The translations under genes were made by a program, and so were the position numbers. Under the pieces are notes generated by a model. That model ran no database searches. It had not been told where the DNA came from and saw only the letters and a program-made list of their open reading frames with translations. Source: an uncultured Bacteroidota bacterium (lineage in GTDB: Bacteria; Bacteroidota; Rhodothermia; Rhodothermales; Salinibacteraceae). From it: a stretch of 60,828 nucleotides of DNA. Of the stretch, positions 28,213 through 36,929 are shown in pieces. The stretch is from contig CAJXLV010000018.1 of assembly GCA_913056185.1 (NCBI GenBank), positions 1 through 60,828 on the forward strand. Reading direction: 5' to 3'. The number at the start of each line of letters is the position of its first letter. Positions within the stretch are counted from its first letter, which is position 1.

Positions 28213-28809
28213 TTAGGCCTCCGCCGGGGTCTCTTCCGCCGGGGCTTCCTCCATTGTGGCATCCTCTTCCGGCAGGCCGTTCCCGTCCGGGCCCTCCTCG
28301 TACTGCTCCTTGACGTTGGGAAAGGCCGTCTGGAACATATCGTTCACCGCCTCAGCCTCCCCGTTGTGTTCGGCGCGGGCCTCGTGAAGCCGCACACAGG
28401 CCTTCCAGACGGCGCGGCGCAGGTTCCACTTGCGCACCGAATAGGCCGCACTCCGGCGCGTCTCATCGTCCTGCAGCCAGCTCAGCTGTACGTACGGCTT
28501 GGGCGTGCCGCTGCCGTCGTCCTTCCAGCAAAAGTTGAGCCCGATCACGCCCGTCTTGGAGCGTGCCTCGGCCGAGCGCCGGACCGGGTCCATGGGGTCG
28601 GGCAGTTCCTCAAGAAGCTTGTCGCGGTAGGCAATTGCTTTGTCCAGCGCCGCCTCGCGCCCGCCGTGGCGTTTGTCAGAAAAGTACTTGGTGTGCTGCT
28701 CTTTTTGTCGTTTGATGCGCACCTGCCAGCCGTGGGTGGGGTGACGGTCCGGATTTTCGTCCGACGGCTCAATGTCGATGCGGAAAACGTTCTTCGGTTT
28801 GTCGCTCAT
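28213..28809 (-). CDS. AP2-like domain protein, probably DNA-binding
   Basis: The 198-aa protein starts at ATG 28809. Residues about 28-70 (GWQVRIKRQKEQHTKYFSD, then GGREAALDKAIAYRDKLLEEL) match the bacterial AP2 pattern: a three-strand sheet with aromatic/basic residues and a following helix. Residues about 86-146 (TGVIGLNFCWKDDG, YVQLSWLQDDETRRSAAYSVRKW) look like a second, more divergent copy. The tail is very acidic (EEDATMEEAPAEE). Bacterial AP2 domains are best known in HNH homing endonucleases; no nuclease domain is attached here. Target and regulation unknown. Confidence 0.65.
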   Translation of the reverse strand: MSDKPKNVFRIDIEPSDENPDRHPTHGWQVRIKRQKEQHTKYFSDKRHGGREAALDKAIAYRDKLLEELPDPMDPVRRSAEARSKTGVIGLNFCWKDDGSGTPKPYVQLSWLQDDETRRSAAYSVRKWNLRRAVWKACVRLHEARAEHNGEAEAVNDMFQTAFPNVKEQYEEGPDGNGLPEEDATMEEAPAEETPAEA

Positions 28810-29116
28810 GGGGAGAAGGATCAGGCAAAGAAGGCGTGGTGGGAAGGCAGAGAAGCAGGGGGCTTCTGGCCCGTGCTGGTGGAAGCGCTGCGAAAGCCGG
28901 GTCCGGTGGGCGGTGGCAAGGAGGCACCGGTCCGACCTGAAATGATCGGGGTGAAATATCAGAAACAAAGTTGGAAAAGTGCAACCCCCCTTCGTCCGCG
29001 GGGCACTCGTGTGTTGAATGTTCGGCTGAGGGGGGCGCCGCCCCGGAGCGGAACAAAGACTGGAACGTGCGCGCGGTCTACTGCCCCATCCCTTCCGCCC
29101 TCCGGGCAGGGCGGCC
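28810..29116. other. Intergenic region between dnaJ-like and AP2-like genes
   Basis: About 307 bp, both neighbours on the minus strand. A short palindrome AGGGCGGCCCT lies just downstream of the dnaJ-like stop (near 29108). No gene is visible. Confidence 0.4.
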
Positions 29117-30058
29117 CTACAAAAGATTCGCCTGCTGAGCCGCCTTCCGCAGCACCTGCTCCTGCTGCTCCGAAAGATCGGTGGGAATATCCACGTCGAT
29201 TTCCACGTACAGGTCTCCCGTTCCGTCGTCCGTCCGCACGCCCTGGCCCGTGAGGCGCATCTTTTCCCCGGGCTGGGTGCCGGGCGGCACGGTCAGCTTC
29301 AGGCGCTGGCCGTACGGGGTAGGAACGCGGATCTCGGTGCCGAAGACCGCATCGAACACGCCAATGGACGTCGTAAGGAAGAGATCATCGCCGGTGCGCT
29401 CGAACCGCGGATGGTCCCCCACAGAAAATGTCACGTAAAGATCGCCCCGTGCCCCGCCCGGCTGCCGGGAGCGCTGCCCGCGTCCCTGAAGGCGAATCTT
29501 GAACCCGTCGCGCACGCCCTTCGGAATGTTGAGGCGGATGGACTCGCCGCTCGGCAGCTCCACCCGTTTGCGGCCGCCCTCCAGTGCCTCGCGGAACGAA
29601 AGCTGCAGGGTCGTTTCGAGGTCCTGCCCCGTCGGCGCCTGGGGCCGTTGCTGCTGGCGGCGCTGCTGCTGTTGGCGGCCGAATGGGCCGCGTCCTGGGG
29701 AGCGGCGGCCGCGGCCTTCCCCGAAGAAGCTCTCGAAGAGATCCCCAAAGCCGCCCCGCCCCCCAAACGCGTCCTCGAACCCCTGCGCCCCGCCCACGTT
29801 AGGACCGCCCTGCGCTCCTGCCCCAACGCCGCTCCTCCCGAAGCGCCGCTGGGCATCGTACTGCTTGCGCTGCTCCTCGTCCGAAAGCACCGAGTACGCC
29901 TTTTGAATTTCTTTGAACCGCTCCTCCGCGGTGGGGTCATCAGGGTTGCGGTCGGGGTGATGCTTGCGCGCAAGCTCCCGGTAGGCGGCTTTGATCTCCT
30001 CCGGGCGTGCATCCTCGTCGACGCCAAGAACGTCGTACAGGTCTTTGGTCTGCGGCAT
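29117..30058 (-). CDS. Class II (CbpA-type) DnaJ co-chaperone
   Basis: The 313-aa protein from ATG 30058 starts with a J domain (KDLYDVLGVDEDARPEEIKAAY) with HPD at residues 34-36, needed to stimulate DnaK. A Gly/Phe-rich linker (about 75-120, with GGRGGFGDLFESFFG) and a Gln/Arg-rich stretch follow. The two C-terminal beta-barrel client domains are present (SFREALEGGRKRVELPSG; VPTPYGQRLKLTVPPGTQPGEKMRL). The four-repeat CxxCxGxG zinc domain of class I DnaJ is absent, so this is the CbpA/DnaJB type. Divergent from accC across 123 bp. No CIRCE element seen. Confidence 0.9.
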   Translation of the reverse strand: MPQTKDLYDVLGVDEDARPEEIKAAYRELARKHHPDRNPDDPTAEERFKEIQKAYSVLSDEEQRKQYDAQRRFGRSGVGAGAQGGPNVGGAQGFEDAFGGRGGFGDLFESFFGEGRGRRSPGRGPFGRQQQQRRQQQRPQAPTGQDLETTLQLSFREALEGGRKRVELPSGESIRLNIPKGVRDGFKIRLQGRGQRSRQPGGARGDLYVTFSVGDHPRFERTGDDLFLTTSIGVFDAVFGTEIRVPTPYGQRLKLTVPPGTQPGEKMRLTGQGVRTDDGTGDLYVEIDVDIPTDLSEQQEQVLRKAAQQANLL

Positions 30059-30181
30059 AACGGCGAGCAGGAGAGCTGATGAGCCAGTGCGGCGAACCGC
30101 GCCCCGCGGCCATCGGCCCACAGGGCAAAGGGAGCGTTCATTCCACAACAGAATTCATGCCAGTCCGTTCGCTCAGACGAA

Positions 30182-31714
30182 ATGACGGATCCCAACGTGC
30201 CATCCCGTCCGATACAGAAAGTCCTCGTCGCCAACCGCGGGGAGATCGCCGTCCGGGTCCTGCGCACCTGTCACGAGCGCGGCCTCAAGACGGTCGCCGT
30301 CTACAGCACGCCGGACCGCTCGGCCCCCCACGTGCGCCGGGCGGATGAGGCGTACCCCATTGGCCCGGCGGAGGCCGCACAGTCGTACCTCGACCAAGAC
30401 AAAATCCTGGAGGTGGCCCAGCGCTGCGGCGCCGACGCCATCCACCCCGGCTACGGGTTCCTTTCAGAAAACGCCGACTTTGCGGAGGCCTGCGCCGAGG
30501 CAGGCGTGCACTTCGTGGGCCCGCCGCCGGAGGCCATCCGGGCCATGGGCGACAAGACCGCCGCCCGCCAGCTCATGAAGGACGCGGGCGTGCCGATGGC
30601 CCCGGGCACCACCGACGCGGTGGCGAGCACGGAGGAGGGAGAGGCGATCGCCGAGGACATTGGCTATCCGGTGCTGATTAAGGCCGCGGCGGGGGGCGGC
30701 GGGAAGGGGATGCGGATTGTACACGACCCCGACAACTTTGCGGGCGCGATGGATCGGGCGCGGGGCGAAGCCGGATCTGCCTTCGGGGACGACCGCGTGT
30801 TTATTGAGAAGTATATTGAGGAGCCGCGCCACATCGAGTTTCAGATCCTGGCCGACCACCACGGGAATACGGTCCACCTCTTCGAGCGGGAGTGCTCCAT
30901 CCAGCGGCGGCACCAGAAGGTGATCGAGGAGGCGCCCTCGGCGATCCTCACGCCCGAGGTGCGCCGCGAGATGGGCGAGGCGGCCGTCGCCGCGGCCGAG
31001 GCGTGTGGCTACCGGAATGCCGGGACGGTGGAGTTTTTGGTGGACGCGGACCTGAACTACTACTTCATGGAGATGAACACGCGCCTGCAGGTGGAGCACC
31101 CGGTCACGGAATGGATCACGGGCGTGGACCTCGTGGCCGAGCAGCTGCGGGTGGCGCAGGGGGAGGCGCTGGGCTACACCACCGACGACCTGTCGATCAA
31201 TGGGCATGCCATCGAGAGCCGCGTCTACGCCGAGGACCCGGCCTCGGGGTTTCTCCCGGACCCGGGTCCGCTCAAGCGCCACTCGGCCCCGTCAGGCTTT
31301 GGCGTGCGGGTGGACGCGGGGGTGGAGGAGGGCGGCGAGGTGCTGATCCACTACGACCCCATGATCTCGAAGCTCACCACCTGGGGCCGGGATCGCCCCG
31401 CGGCCATCGACCGCATGGCCCGCGCGCTCGACGAGTACGAGGTCGCCAGCATGGCCACCACGATCCCGTTCTGCCGCTTCGCGATGCAGCACGAGGGCTT
31501 CCGCAACGGCGACTTCACGACGCATTTTGTGGACGAGGAATTCGACCCGGCGGCCCTGCAGCTCGAGGATGCGGAGCACGACGCACTTGCCGCCCTGGCC
31601 GCCACGCTGTACTACGCGCACACGCAGGAGGACGACGCCCCCCCCGTCGCCACCCTCTCGGACGGCGCGAACGACCGCAGTCCCTGGCGGCACCGTCGGC
31701 GGCACGCGTCGTGA
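30182..31714 (+). CDS. accC: Biotin carboxylase subunit of an acyl-CoA carboxylase
   Basis: The 510-aa protein from ATG 30182 contains the complete biotin carboxylase fold: KVLVANRGEIAVRVLRTC at the N-terminus, ADAIHPGYGFLSENADFA, the ATP-grasp glycine loop AAAGGGGKGMRIVH, ERECSIQRRHQKVIEEAP, FMEMNTRLQVEHPVTE and GHAIESRVYAEDP. It carboxylates biotin on a carrier protein using ATP and bicarbonate. There is no fused biotinyl domain. The C-terminal 50 residues are low-complexity and charged. No accB, accD or carboxyltransferase gene is adjacent, so acetyl-CoA versus propionyl-CoA carboxylase cannot be decided. Confidence 0.88.
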   Translation: MTDPNVPSRPIQKVLVANRGEIAVRVLRTCHERGLKTVAVYSTPDRSAPHVRRADEAYPIGPAEAAQSYLDQDKILEVAQRCGADAIHPGYGFLSENADFAEACAEAGVHFVGPPPEAIRAMGDKTAARQLMKDAGVPMAPGTTDAVASTEEGEAIAEDIGYPVLIKAAAGGGGKGMRIVHDPDNFAGAMDRARGEAGSAFGDDRVFIEKYIEEPRHIEFQILADHHGNTVHLFERECSIQRRHQKVIEEAPSAILTPEVRREMGEAAVAAAEACGYRNAGTVEFLVDADLNYYFMEMNTRLQVEHPVTEWITGVDLVAEQLRVAQGEALGYTTDDLSINGHAIESRVYAEDPASGFLPDPGPLKRHSAPSGFGVRVDAGVEEGGEVLIHYDPMISKLTTWGRDRPAAIDRMARALDEYEVASMATTIPFCRFAMQHEGFRNGDFTTHFVDEEFDPAALQLEDAEHDALAALAATLYYAHTQEDDAPPVATLSDGANDRSPWRHRRRHAS

Positions 31715-31744
31715 CGCTTCGCAACGGACCCGCTCCTTATAGTA

Positions 31745-31800
31745 TTGAGTGAGCGCGAGAGAGTCGTAAAACTCCCGGATTTATCCGGGGAAGAAGTCAA
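31745..31800 (+). mobile_element. Solitary IS200/IS605-like end at the RND pump stop codon
   Basis: A perfect hairpin CCCGGA-TTTA-TCCGGG (31774-31789) is followed by GAAGAAG and TCAA (31797-31800), the same arrangement as at 125-151. The next TTGA upstream (31745-31748) would make a 56-bp unit bounded by TTGA and TCAA. The TCAA contains the pump gene's stop codon. Read on the minus strand the hairpin is followed by AGTTTTAC and could terminate the pump operon, so an alternative is an ordinary terminator. Confidence 0.45.
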
Positions 31801-34800
31801 CGGGATGCCTCCGCCTCGTATACCCCGAGGTGGGTGGAGGGCTCCTCGTAGCCGAGGAGGCGCGTCTGCACCCAGCCCAGCGCGCGGTCCTGCAGCATGG
31901 CCAGCGACGGCACGATCAGCATCAGCACGCCGGTGCCAAAGATGATCCCGACGCCCAGGCTCACGGCCATGGGAATGAGGAACTGGGCCTGCACGCTTTG
32001 CTCGATGATGATGGGGAAGAGCCCCAAGAACGTGGTGAGCGACGTGAGCAGGATGGGGCGGAAGCGCATCTGCCCGGCCCGCACCAGGGCCTCGGGCCAG
32101 TCGCGGCCCTTGGCCCGCTCCTCATTGGCAAAGTCGAGCATCACGAGCGCGTCGTTCACGATGACGCCGCTGAGGCCCACGATGCCGAAAATGCTGAGCA
32201 GCCCCAGCGAGATGTCGAGCAGCAGGTGCCCAATGATGGCGCCGATCCAGCCGAAGGGGATGGTGCTCATGATCACGAGCGGCTGCAGGTAGGAGCGAAA
32301 GGGGATGGCCAGCAGCGCGTAGATGGCAAAGAGGGCCAGCAGGAAGCCGATGACGAGCGAGCTCTGCGCCTTGCTCTGCTGCCGCTGCTGCCCCCCAAAC
32401 TGGTACGTCATGCCCGGAATGGCGCGCTGGACATTGGGCAGCACACGGTCGTTAAGGGTGCTGCTGACCTCGTTGCCGGTGGTGACGGACGGGTCCACAT
32501 CCGCCGTGAGGGTAACGACGCGGCGTCCGTCCTGACGGTTGATTTGGGAGGGGGCGTAGCTGATGGAGGCCGTGGCGACCTCCTCGAGGGGCACGGCCGC
32601 GCCGCCCAGGGTGCGAATGCGGTATTCGTTCAGGTCCTCAATTGCGTTCCGCTCGTCGTTGGGGAGGCGGGTGTAGACGCGCACCTCGTTTTGGCCGCGC
32701 TGCAGGCGGTACGATTCGGAGCCGAAGAAGGCGGCCCGCACCTGCCCCGCCAGGTCGTTGAGCGTGAGCCCGAGCGAGCGGGCGGCGGGCTTCAGCCCCA
32801 GCTCCACCTCACGCTTGCCCTGCTCCTGGTCCGATTTGATGTCGAACACGCCGGCGAAGCGACGCAGCGAATCGCGCACGGCGTCGACGGACCGGTTCAG
32901 TTTGGCCTCGGTGGGGGCCGACACCTCCACCGACACCGGCTCCCCGACCGATACCACGCTGGCGGTGAAGGACAGGGACCGGGCGCTTGGGATGGAGCCG
33001 GTGGCGTCTCGCCACTGCTCCTCGAACTGCGTAGAGGTGACGTCGCGCTCCTCCGGATCAATCATCTCGAAGCTCACCTCGGCCACATTGGCACTGGTGG
33101 CGGTAAAGCCAGCCTGGTTGGGCCCGCTGTTGGCGCGCGGCTGCTGGCCGACGGTCACGTACACGTTCTCGACCAGGTCCTGCCCGGCCCGCTCCTCCAA
33201 GGCGGCGATGGCCTGATACCCCGTCTCCTGCAGCCGAGCCGTCACCTCCTCGGTGCGCTCCGGCGTGGTGCCGGCGGGCATTTCCAACTGGGCCGTCACC
33301 AGCTTGCCCTGCACGCTCGGGAAGAAGGAGAAGCTGATGTAGCCGTTGCCCACGAAGCTGAAGGAAATGAGGAGCAGGGCCACGCTGCCGGCAATGGTGA
33401 CGCCGTAGTGACGCGTGGCGAAGCGCAGGGCCGTGGTGAGGGGCCCGCGGACGAACGTCCACAGCTGCGCCGCCACCCACCGCCGCACGCGGTTGAGCGT
33501 CCGAATGAACAGGGTCGGCGTCTCCTCCTGGGCGGGCCGCTCGGAGAGGTGGTAGGGCAGGATGAGCAGCACCTCCACCAGCGAGAGCAGCAGCACAATG
33601 ATGACGATGGTGGGGATGTCGCCCAGGAACTTGCCGATGGTGCCGCCCACGAAGAGAAGCGGCGTGAAGGCGGCCACGGTGGTGAGCACCGCAAAGATGA
33701 CGGGAATGCCTACGCGCTGCGTGCCGCGAATGGAGGCCTGTAGCGGGTCGCCCTTTTTCTCCTGTTCGGCGTACACATTTTCGCCCACCACGATGGCATC
33801 GTCCACCACGATCCCGATCGACAGGATGAAGCCGAAGAGGCTGAGCAGATTGATGGACACGCCCAGGTACTGCATCACGATGAACGTGCCGGTAAACGAC
33901 AGGAAGATGCCGACCGAGGTCCAGAACGCCAGCCGCGGGGCCAGGAAGAGCGTGAGCGTGAGAACAACGAGAAGGAGGCCGAGGATGCCGTTCTCGATCA
34001 ACAGGTTGAGGCGGTTGCGCAGGTCCTCGGCGTTGTTTTGCCAGAGGGCAGCGTTGAGGCCGGCTGGGAGGGAGGGGCGCAGCTCGTCGTCGAGATAGGC
34101 CTTAACGGTTTCCTCCACCGCCAGCACCTGTTCGTCGCCGGTGCGAAAGACGTTGAGAATGGCGGCGGGCTTGCCGTTGAAGCGCGTAATGAGGTCGGAG
34201 TTTTCGGCGAAGCCGTCCTCCACCTGCGCCACGTCCCCGAGCCGCACGTTCGTCCCATCGTCGCGGCTCAGGAGCACAATGTCCTCAAACTCGCGCTGGG
34301 TATAGTTTTGCCCCTCCGTGCGCACCGTAATCTCCTCGTCCGCCGTTTCAATGTTGCCGCCGGGAAGATCGAGGCTGCTCTGTTGCACAAGCCCGGACAC
34401 TTCGCCCAGGGACAGGCCGTACCGGCGCAGGTCCATGCGGGACACCTCCACCGAAATCTCGTAGTCGCGCACGCCGCCAATCTGGATAAACGAGATCTGC
34501 GGGTCCTGCGTGAGGTTGTCCTTTGTGCGCTGGGCGAGTTCTTTGAGGGCCCGCTCGCTGGCGTCGCCGTAGAGGGCAATCTGCAGGGCCTGCTGCCGGT
34601 TGGACACCTCCGTGACCACCGGCTCCTCGGCCCCCTCGGGGAAGGCCGTGATGCGGTCCACCTCCGACTTGATGTCGGTGCGGGCGCGGCTCAGGTCGGT
34701 GCCGCGCTTCAACTCGGCCGTCACCACGCCGATGTTCTCGGTAGCCGTGCCGAGGATGCGATCGATGCCCTCCACACCCTCAATCCGGTCTTCGATGCGG

Positions 34801-34997
34801 CGCACGATGGACTGCTCCACCTCTTCGGGCGAGCCGCCGGGGTAGGTGACCTCAATCTGCACCTGGTCGAGGCTGAATTCGGGGAAGACCTCCTGCACGG
34901 TCGTAACCGCTGCGGCCCCACCCCCCAGAAGCAGCAGTAACATCAGCAAGTTGGCCGCCACCCCGTTGCGGGCAAACCAGGAAATCACTTTGTTCAT
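31797..34997 (-). CDS. RND-family multidrug efflux transporter (AcrB/MexB-like)
   Basis: The 1066-aa inner-membrane pump has the expected 12-helix layout with two large periplasmic loops. The N-terminus (NKVISWFARNGVAANLLMLLLLLGGG) is TM1, YPGGSPEEVEQSIVRRIED the first porter subdomain. TM4 carries the proton-relay pair D399-D400 in GIVVDDAIVVGENV. The C-terminal half repeats the pattern, with GLSGVIVNDALVMLDFANEE and RFRPILLTSLTTFLGLFPII. Last gene of the tetR-OMF-adaptor-RND operon, separated from the adaptor by an inserted four-helix-bundle gene. Sequence does not reveal the substrate. Confidence 0.93.
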   Translation of the reverse strand: MNKVISWFARNGVAANLLMLLLLLGGGAAAVTTVQEVFPEFSLDQVQIEVTYPGGSPEEVEQSIVRRIEDRIEGVEGIDRILGTATENIGVVTAELKRGTDLSRARTDIKSEVDRITAFPEGAEEPVVTEVSNRQQALQIALYGDASERALKELAQRTKDNLTQDPQISFIQIGGVRDYEISVEVSRMDLRRYGLSLGEVSGLVQQSSLDLPGGNIETADEEITVRTEGQNYTQREFEDIVLLSRDDGTNVRLGDVAQVEDGFAENSDLITRFNGKPAAILNVFRTGDEQVLAVEETVKAYLDDELRPSLPAGLNAALWQNNAEDLRNRLNLLIENGILGLLLVVLTLTLFLAPRLAFWTSVGIFLSFTGTFIVMQYLGVSINLLSLFGFILSIGIVVDDAIVVGENVYAEQEKKGDPLQASIRGTQRVGIPVIFAVLTTVAAFTPLLFVGGTIGKFLGDIPTIVIIVLLLSLVEVLLILPYHLSERPAQEETPTLFIRTLNRVRRWVAAQLWTFVRGPLTTALRFATRHYGVTIAGSVALLLISFSFVGNGYISFSFFPSVQGKLVTAQLEMPAGTTPERTEEVTARLQETGYQAIAALEERAGQDLVENVYVTVGQQPRANSGPNQAGFTATSANVAEVSFEMIDPEERDVTSTQFEEQWRDATGSIPSARSLSFTASVVSVGEPVSVEVSAPTEAKLNRSVDAVRDSLRRFAGVFDIKSDQEQGKREVELGLKPAARSLGLTLNDLAGQVRAAFFGSESYRLQRGQNEVRVYTRLPNDERNAIEDLNEYRIRTLGGAAVPLEEVATASISYAPSQINRQDGRRVVTLTADVDPSVTTGNEVSSTLNDRVLPNVQRAIPGMTYQFGGQQRQQSKAQSSLVIGFLLALFAIYALLAIPFRSYLQPLVIMSTIPFGWIGAIIGHLLLDISLGLLSIFGIVGLSGVIVNDALVMLDFANEERAKGRDWPEALVRAGQMRFRPILLTSLTTFLGLFPIIIEQSVQAQFLIPMAVSLGVGIIFGTGVLMLIVPSLAMLQDRALGWVQTRLLGYEEPSTHLGVYEAEASR

Positions 34998-35066
34998 CGG
35001 TAGAGCGTTGTCGCGTTAGGGATTAGCACGCTGGAAGTGCAGCCGTTCGTCTCACTCTCGTGTTGA

Positions 35067-35562
35067 GAGTTGAGGGTTCAGGGTTAGCTGGACTCGACGT
35101 CGATTTCGTAGCGGATCTGTCCTTCCTGGACACGAGAGGCGTTTGTCCGAGACTTGAGATAGCGGATGAGGCCGTGGATCTGTCGGGAAGCTGTATCGGC
35201 GAGGTCGTACGCCTGATCGAATTCTTCCTGGCTGATGTAGTCCCGGTCGCGGGCCAAGTACAGCTGAGATTGAACTTCAGCGGCGGATCCGCGGGCTCGG
35301 CCCAGCAGATCGATGAAAACATTCTGGGTGCGGCTGTTAAAGCCTTCGGCGATATTGCTCATAACGGACACCGCGGCCCGTCGAATCTGATCACGTAGCC
35401 CGAAGTCGCTGGCAAAAGGATCCTCGTCGGAGAGATCGTACACGAGATTGCTCAGATCGCGCCCCGTCTGCCAAGCATTCAGCTCCTCAAATCGTGTAAT
35501 CGTGGCCATCGTCCCTGCAGTTTACTATTCGCATCGAAAGGCGAACTCCCAACCCTCAACTC
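35067..35562. repeat. 12-bp inverted repeats bracketing the four-helix-bundle gene
   Basis: GAGTTGAGGGTT (35067-35078) and its exact complement AACCCTCAACTC (35551-35562) enclose the small gene at 35084-35509, leaving only short margins. The right side also has AACTCCCAACC twice (35544-35554, 35558-35568). The arrangement marks a discrete unit inserted in the efflux operon. Confidence 0.65.
35084..35509 (-). CDS. Four-helix bundle protein (23S rRNA intervening-sequence protein family)
   Basis: The 141-aa protein from ATG 35509 matches the S23/avd-like four-helix bundle family: FEELNAWQTGRDLSNLVYDL, then FGLRDQIRRAAVSVMSNIAEGFN, a highly typical segment, and FIDLLGRARGSAAEVQSQLYLARDRDYIS. Family proteins are encoded in intervening sequences of 23S rRNA and as accessory proteins of diversity-generating retroelements; most stand-alone copies have no known role. 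Here it lies inside an efflux operon, between adaptor and pump, and flanked by 12-bp inverted repeats. No reverse transcriptase or variable repeat is nearby. Confidence 0.85.
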   Translation of the reverse strand: MATITRFEELNAWQTGRDLSNLVYDLSDEDPFASDFGLRDQIRRAAVSVMSNIAEGFNSRTQNVFIDLLGRARGSAAEVQSQLYLARDRDYISQEEFDQAYDLADTASRQIHGLIRYLKSRTNASRVQEGQIRYEIDVESS

Positions 35563-35570
35563 CCAACCAA

Positions 35571-36815
35571 CTATTGTGCAACGCGGACCTTCATGCTGTC
35601 CGTCTGCACCCGAAGGTCGGTCGTGATTACCCGGGTGTTGGGGGCGAGTGTGGGGGCGAGGTAGGTCTGCTCCTCCACGGTCTGGATGGGCTCGACCCGG
35701 CGCTCCACGAGCATCGAGTCGCCGACTGCGGTCCACACCACCGGCGGCCGATTGGGCGCGCGGGTGTGCACGGCACGGCGGGGCACGACGTGGTACGAGC
35801 CGTCCTGCTGCCCTTCGATGTCGACCTCCGCGTAGGTGCCCACGGCCAGCGGCGGCCGCTCCGGGCCTGCCGGTGCGGAGCCCTGCTCCGGCATCCGCGA
35901 CTGCACTGTCAGAGAGCGGTTGTAGGGCTCGGGCACGCGCACCACCACGTCGACGGTGCGAGTGCGCTCACTGATGGCGCCCTCCACGCGGTGCACGCGC
36001 CCCCGCCACGCAAACTCATTGCCGCCGTACTGGGTGGTGATCGTCGCCGGCAGGTCGGTGCCGGCCTCCATGGTGTCCCACAGATTGCGGATGAGGGCCG
36101 CTTTGCGGGAGGGGAGCGAGACCACAATTTCCACCGCTTCGGTCCCGTAGACGGTGGCCACCGAGGTGCCGGGCGAGACGTACGCCCCGAGGTCGGCCTG
36201 CTTCTGGCGCACCATGCCGTCGAACGGCACCCGCAGCCGCGTGCGCTCCAGGTTGACCTGGGCCGTTTCCAGCGAGGCCTTTGCGCTCTGCAGGTTGGCC
36301 TCAGCCTGGGCCACCTGCGGTTCGTTGAAAACGAGCCGTCCCAGTTCCGTGCTGTCCGGCTCAGGGGCCTCGCCGGTCCGGTCTCGGATTCGCTCGTAGT
36401 CCTGCCGCGCAGCCCCGGCCTCCTCTCGGGTCCGGATGAGCTGAAACCGCGCCTGGGTCACTTGCGCCTCAGCCTGCCGCACCGCATTTCGGTAGTCGGA
36501 CGGGTCGATGCGGGCCAGCGTCTCCCCCGCCTCGAACCGCCCCCCGCTCACAAGCGCGTCGGACACGTCCACGAGCCGCCCGCCCACCTGTGCGGTCAGC
36601 TCAATCTCGCGCACCGGGCGCACCGTGCCGGTGCCGTGCACCAGCAGGCTTCCCGCCCGCACCTCCACGGGCGTCGTCGACACGAGGGGCGACTGGGGCG
36701 GGGGCTCGCTCGTCTCGGGCTGCGGCGCAAACACGCCGAGCAGCCACACAATGAGGGCGGCCCCTGCAAGGAGGCCGCCGCCAATGAAGTACCACTTGTA
36801 GTCCGTATCAGCCAT
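35571..36815 (-). CDS. RND efflux periplasmic adaptor (HlyD/MFP family)
   Basis: The 414-aa protein starts at ATG 36815. One N-terminal membrane anchor (YFIGGGLLAGAALIVWLLGVFA, split here as residues about 8-29) is followed by a biotinyl-lipoyl-like half (VRPVREIELTAQVGGRLVDV), a long alpha hairpin (about 90-190, rich in Ala/Gln/Arg), the returning lipoyl half (RLRVPFDGMVRQKQADLGAYVSPG) and beta-barrel and membrane-proximal domains. It would bridge the RND pump and outer membrane factor. Lies 114 bp downstream of the outer membrane factor start of the same operon strand. Confidence 0.9.
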   Translation of the reverse strand: MADTDYKWYFIGGGLLAGAALIVWLLGVFAPQPETSEPPPQSPLVSTTPVEVRAGSLLVHGTGTVRPVREIELTAQVGGRLVDVSDALVSGGRFEAGETLARIDPSDYRNAVRQAEAQVTQARFQLIRTREEAGAARQDYERIRDRTGEAPEPDSTELGRLVFNEPQVAQAEANLQSAKASLETAQVNLERTRLRVPFDGMVRQKQADLGAYVSPGTSVATVYGTEAVEIVVSLPSRKAALIRNLWDTMEAGTDLPATITTQYGGNEFAWRGRVHRVEGAISERTRTVDVVVRVPEPYNRSLTVQSRMPEQGSAPAGPERPPLAVGTYAEVDIEGQQDGSYHVVPRRAVHTRAPNRPPVVWTAVGDSMLVERRVEPIQTVEEQTYLAPTLAPNTRVITTDLRVQTDSMKVRVAQ

Positions 36816-36929
36816 GGCGAGAAACAGTTGCGATCGAAAAGGGCATCCCGAACGCTTTCGGGAAAGGGGGCGCAGTGGAGAGGGCTGTGCGTCGCGTGGG
36901 GCCGGGTTCGCCGTCCGCGCACGGAGCAT

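Noticed and set aside
35084..35509. Diversity-generating retroelement accessory protein (Avd)
   Set aside because: The protein family fits, but no reverse transcriptase, template repeat or variable repeat is present nearby.
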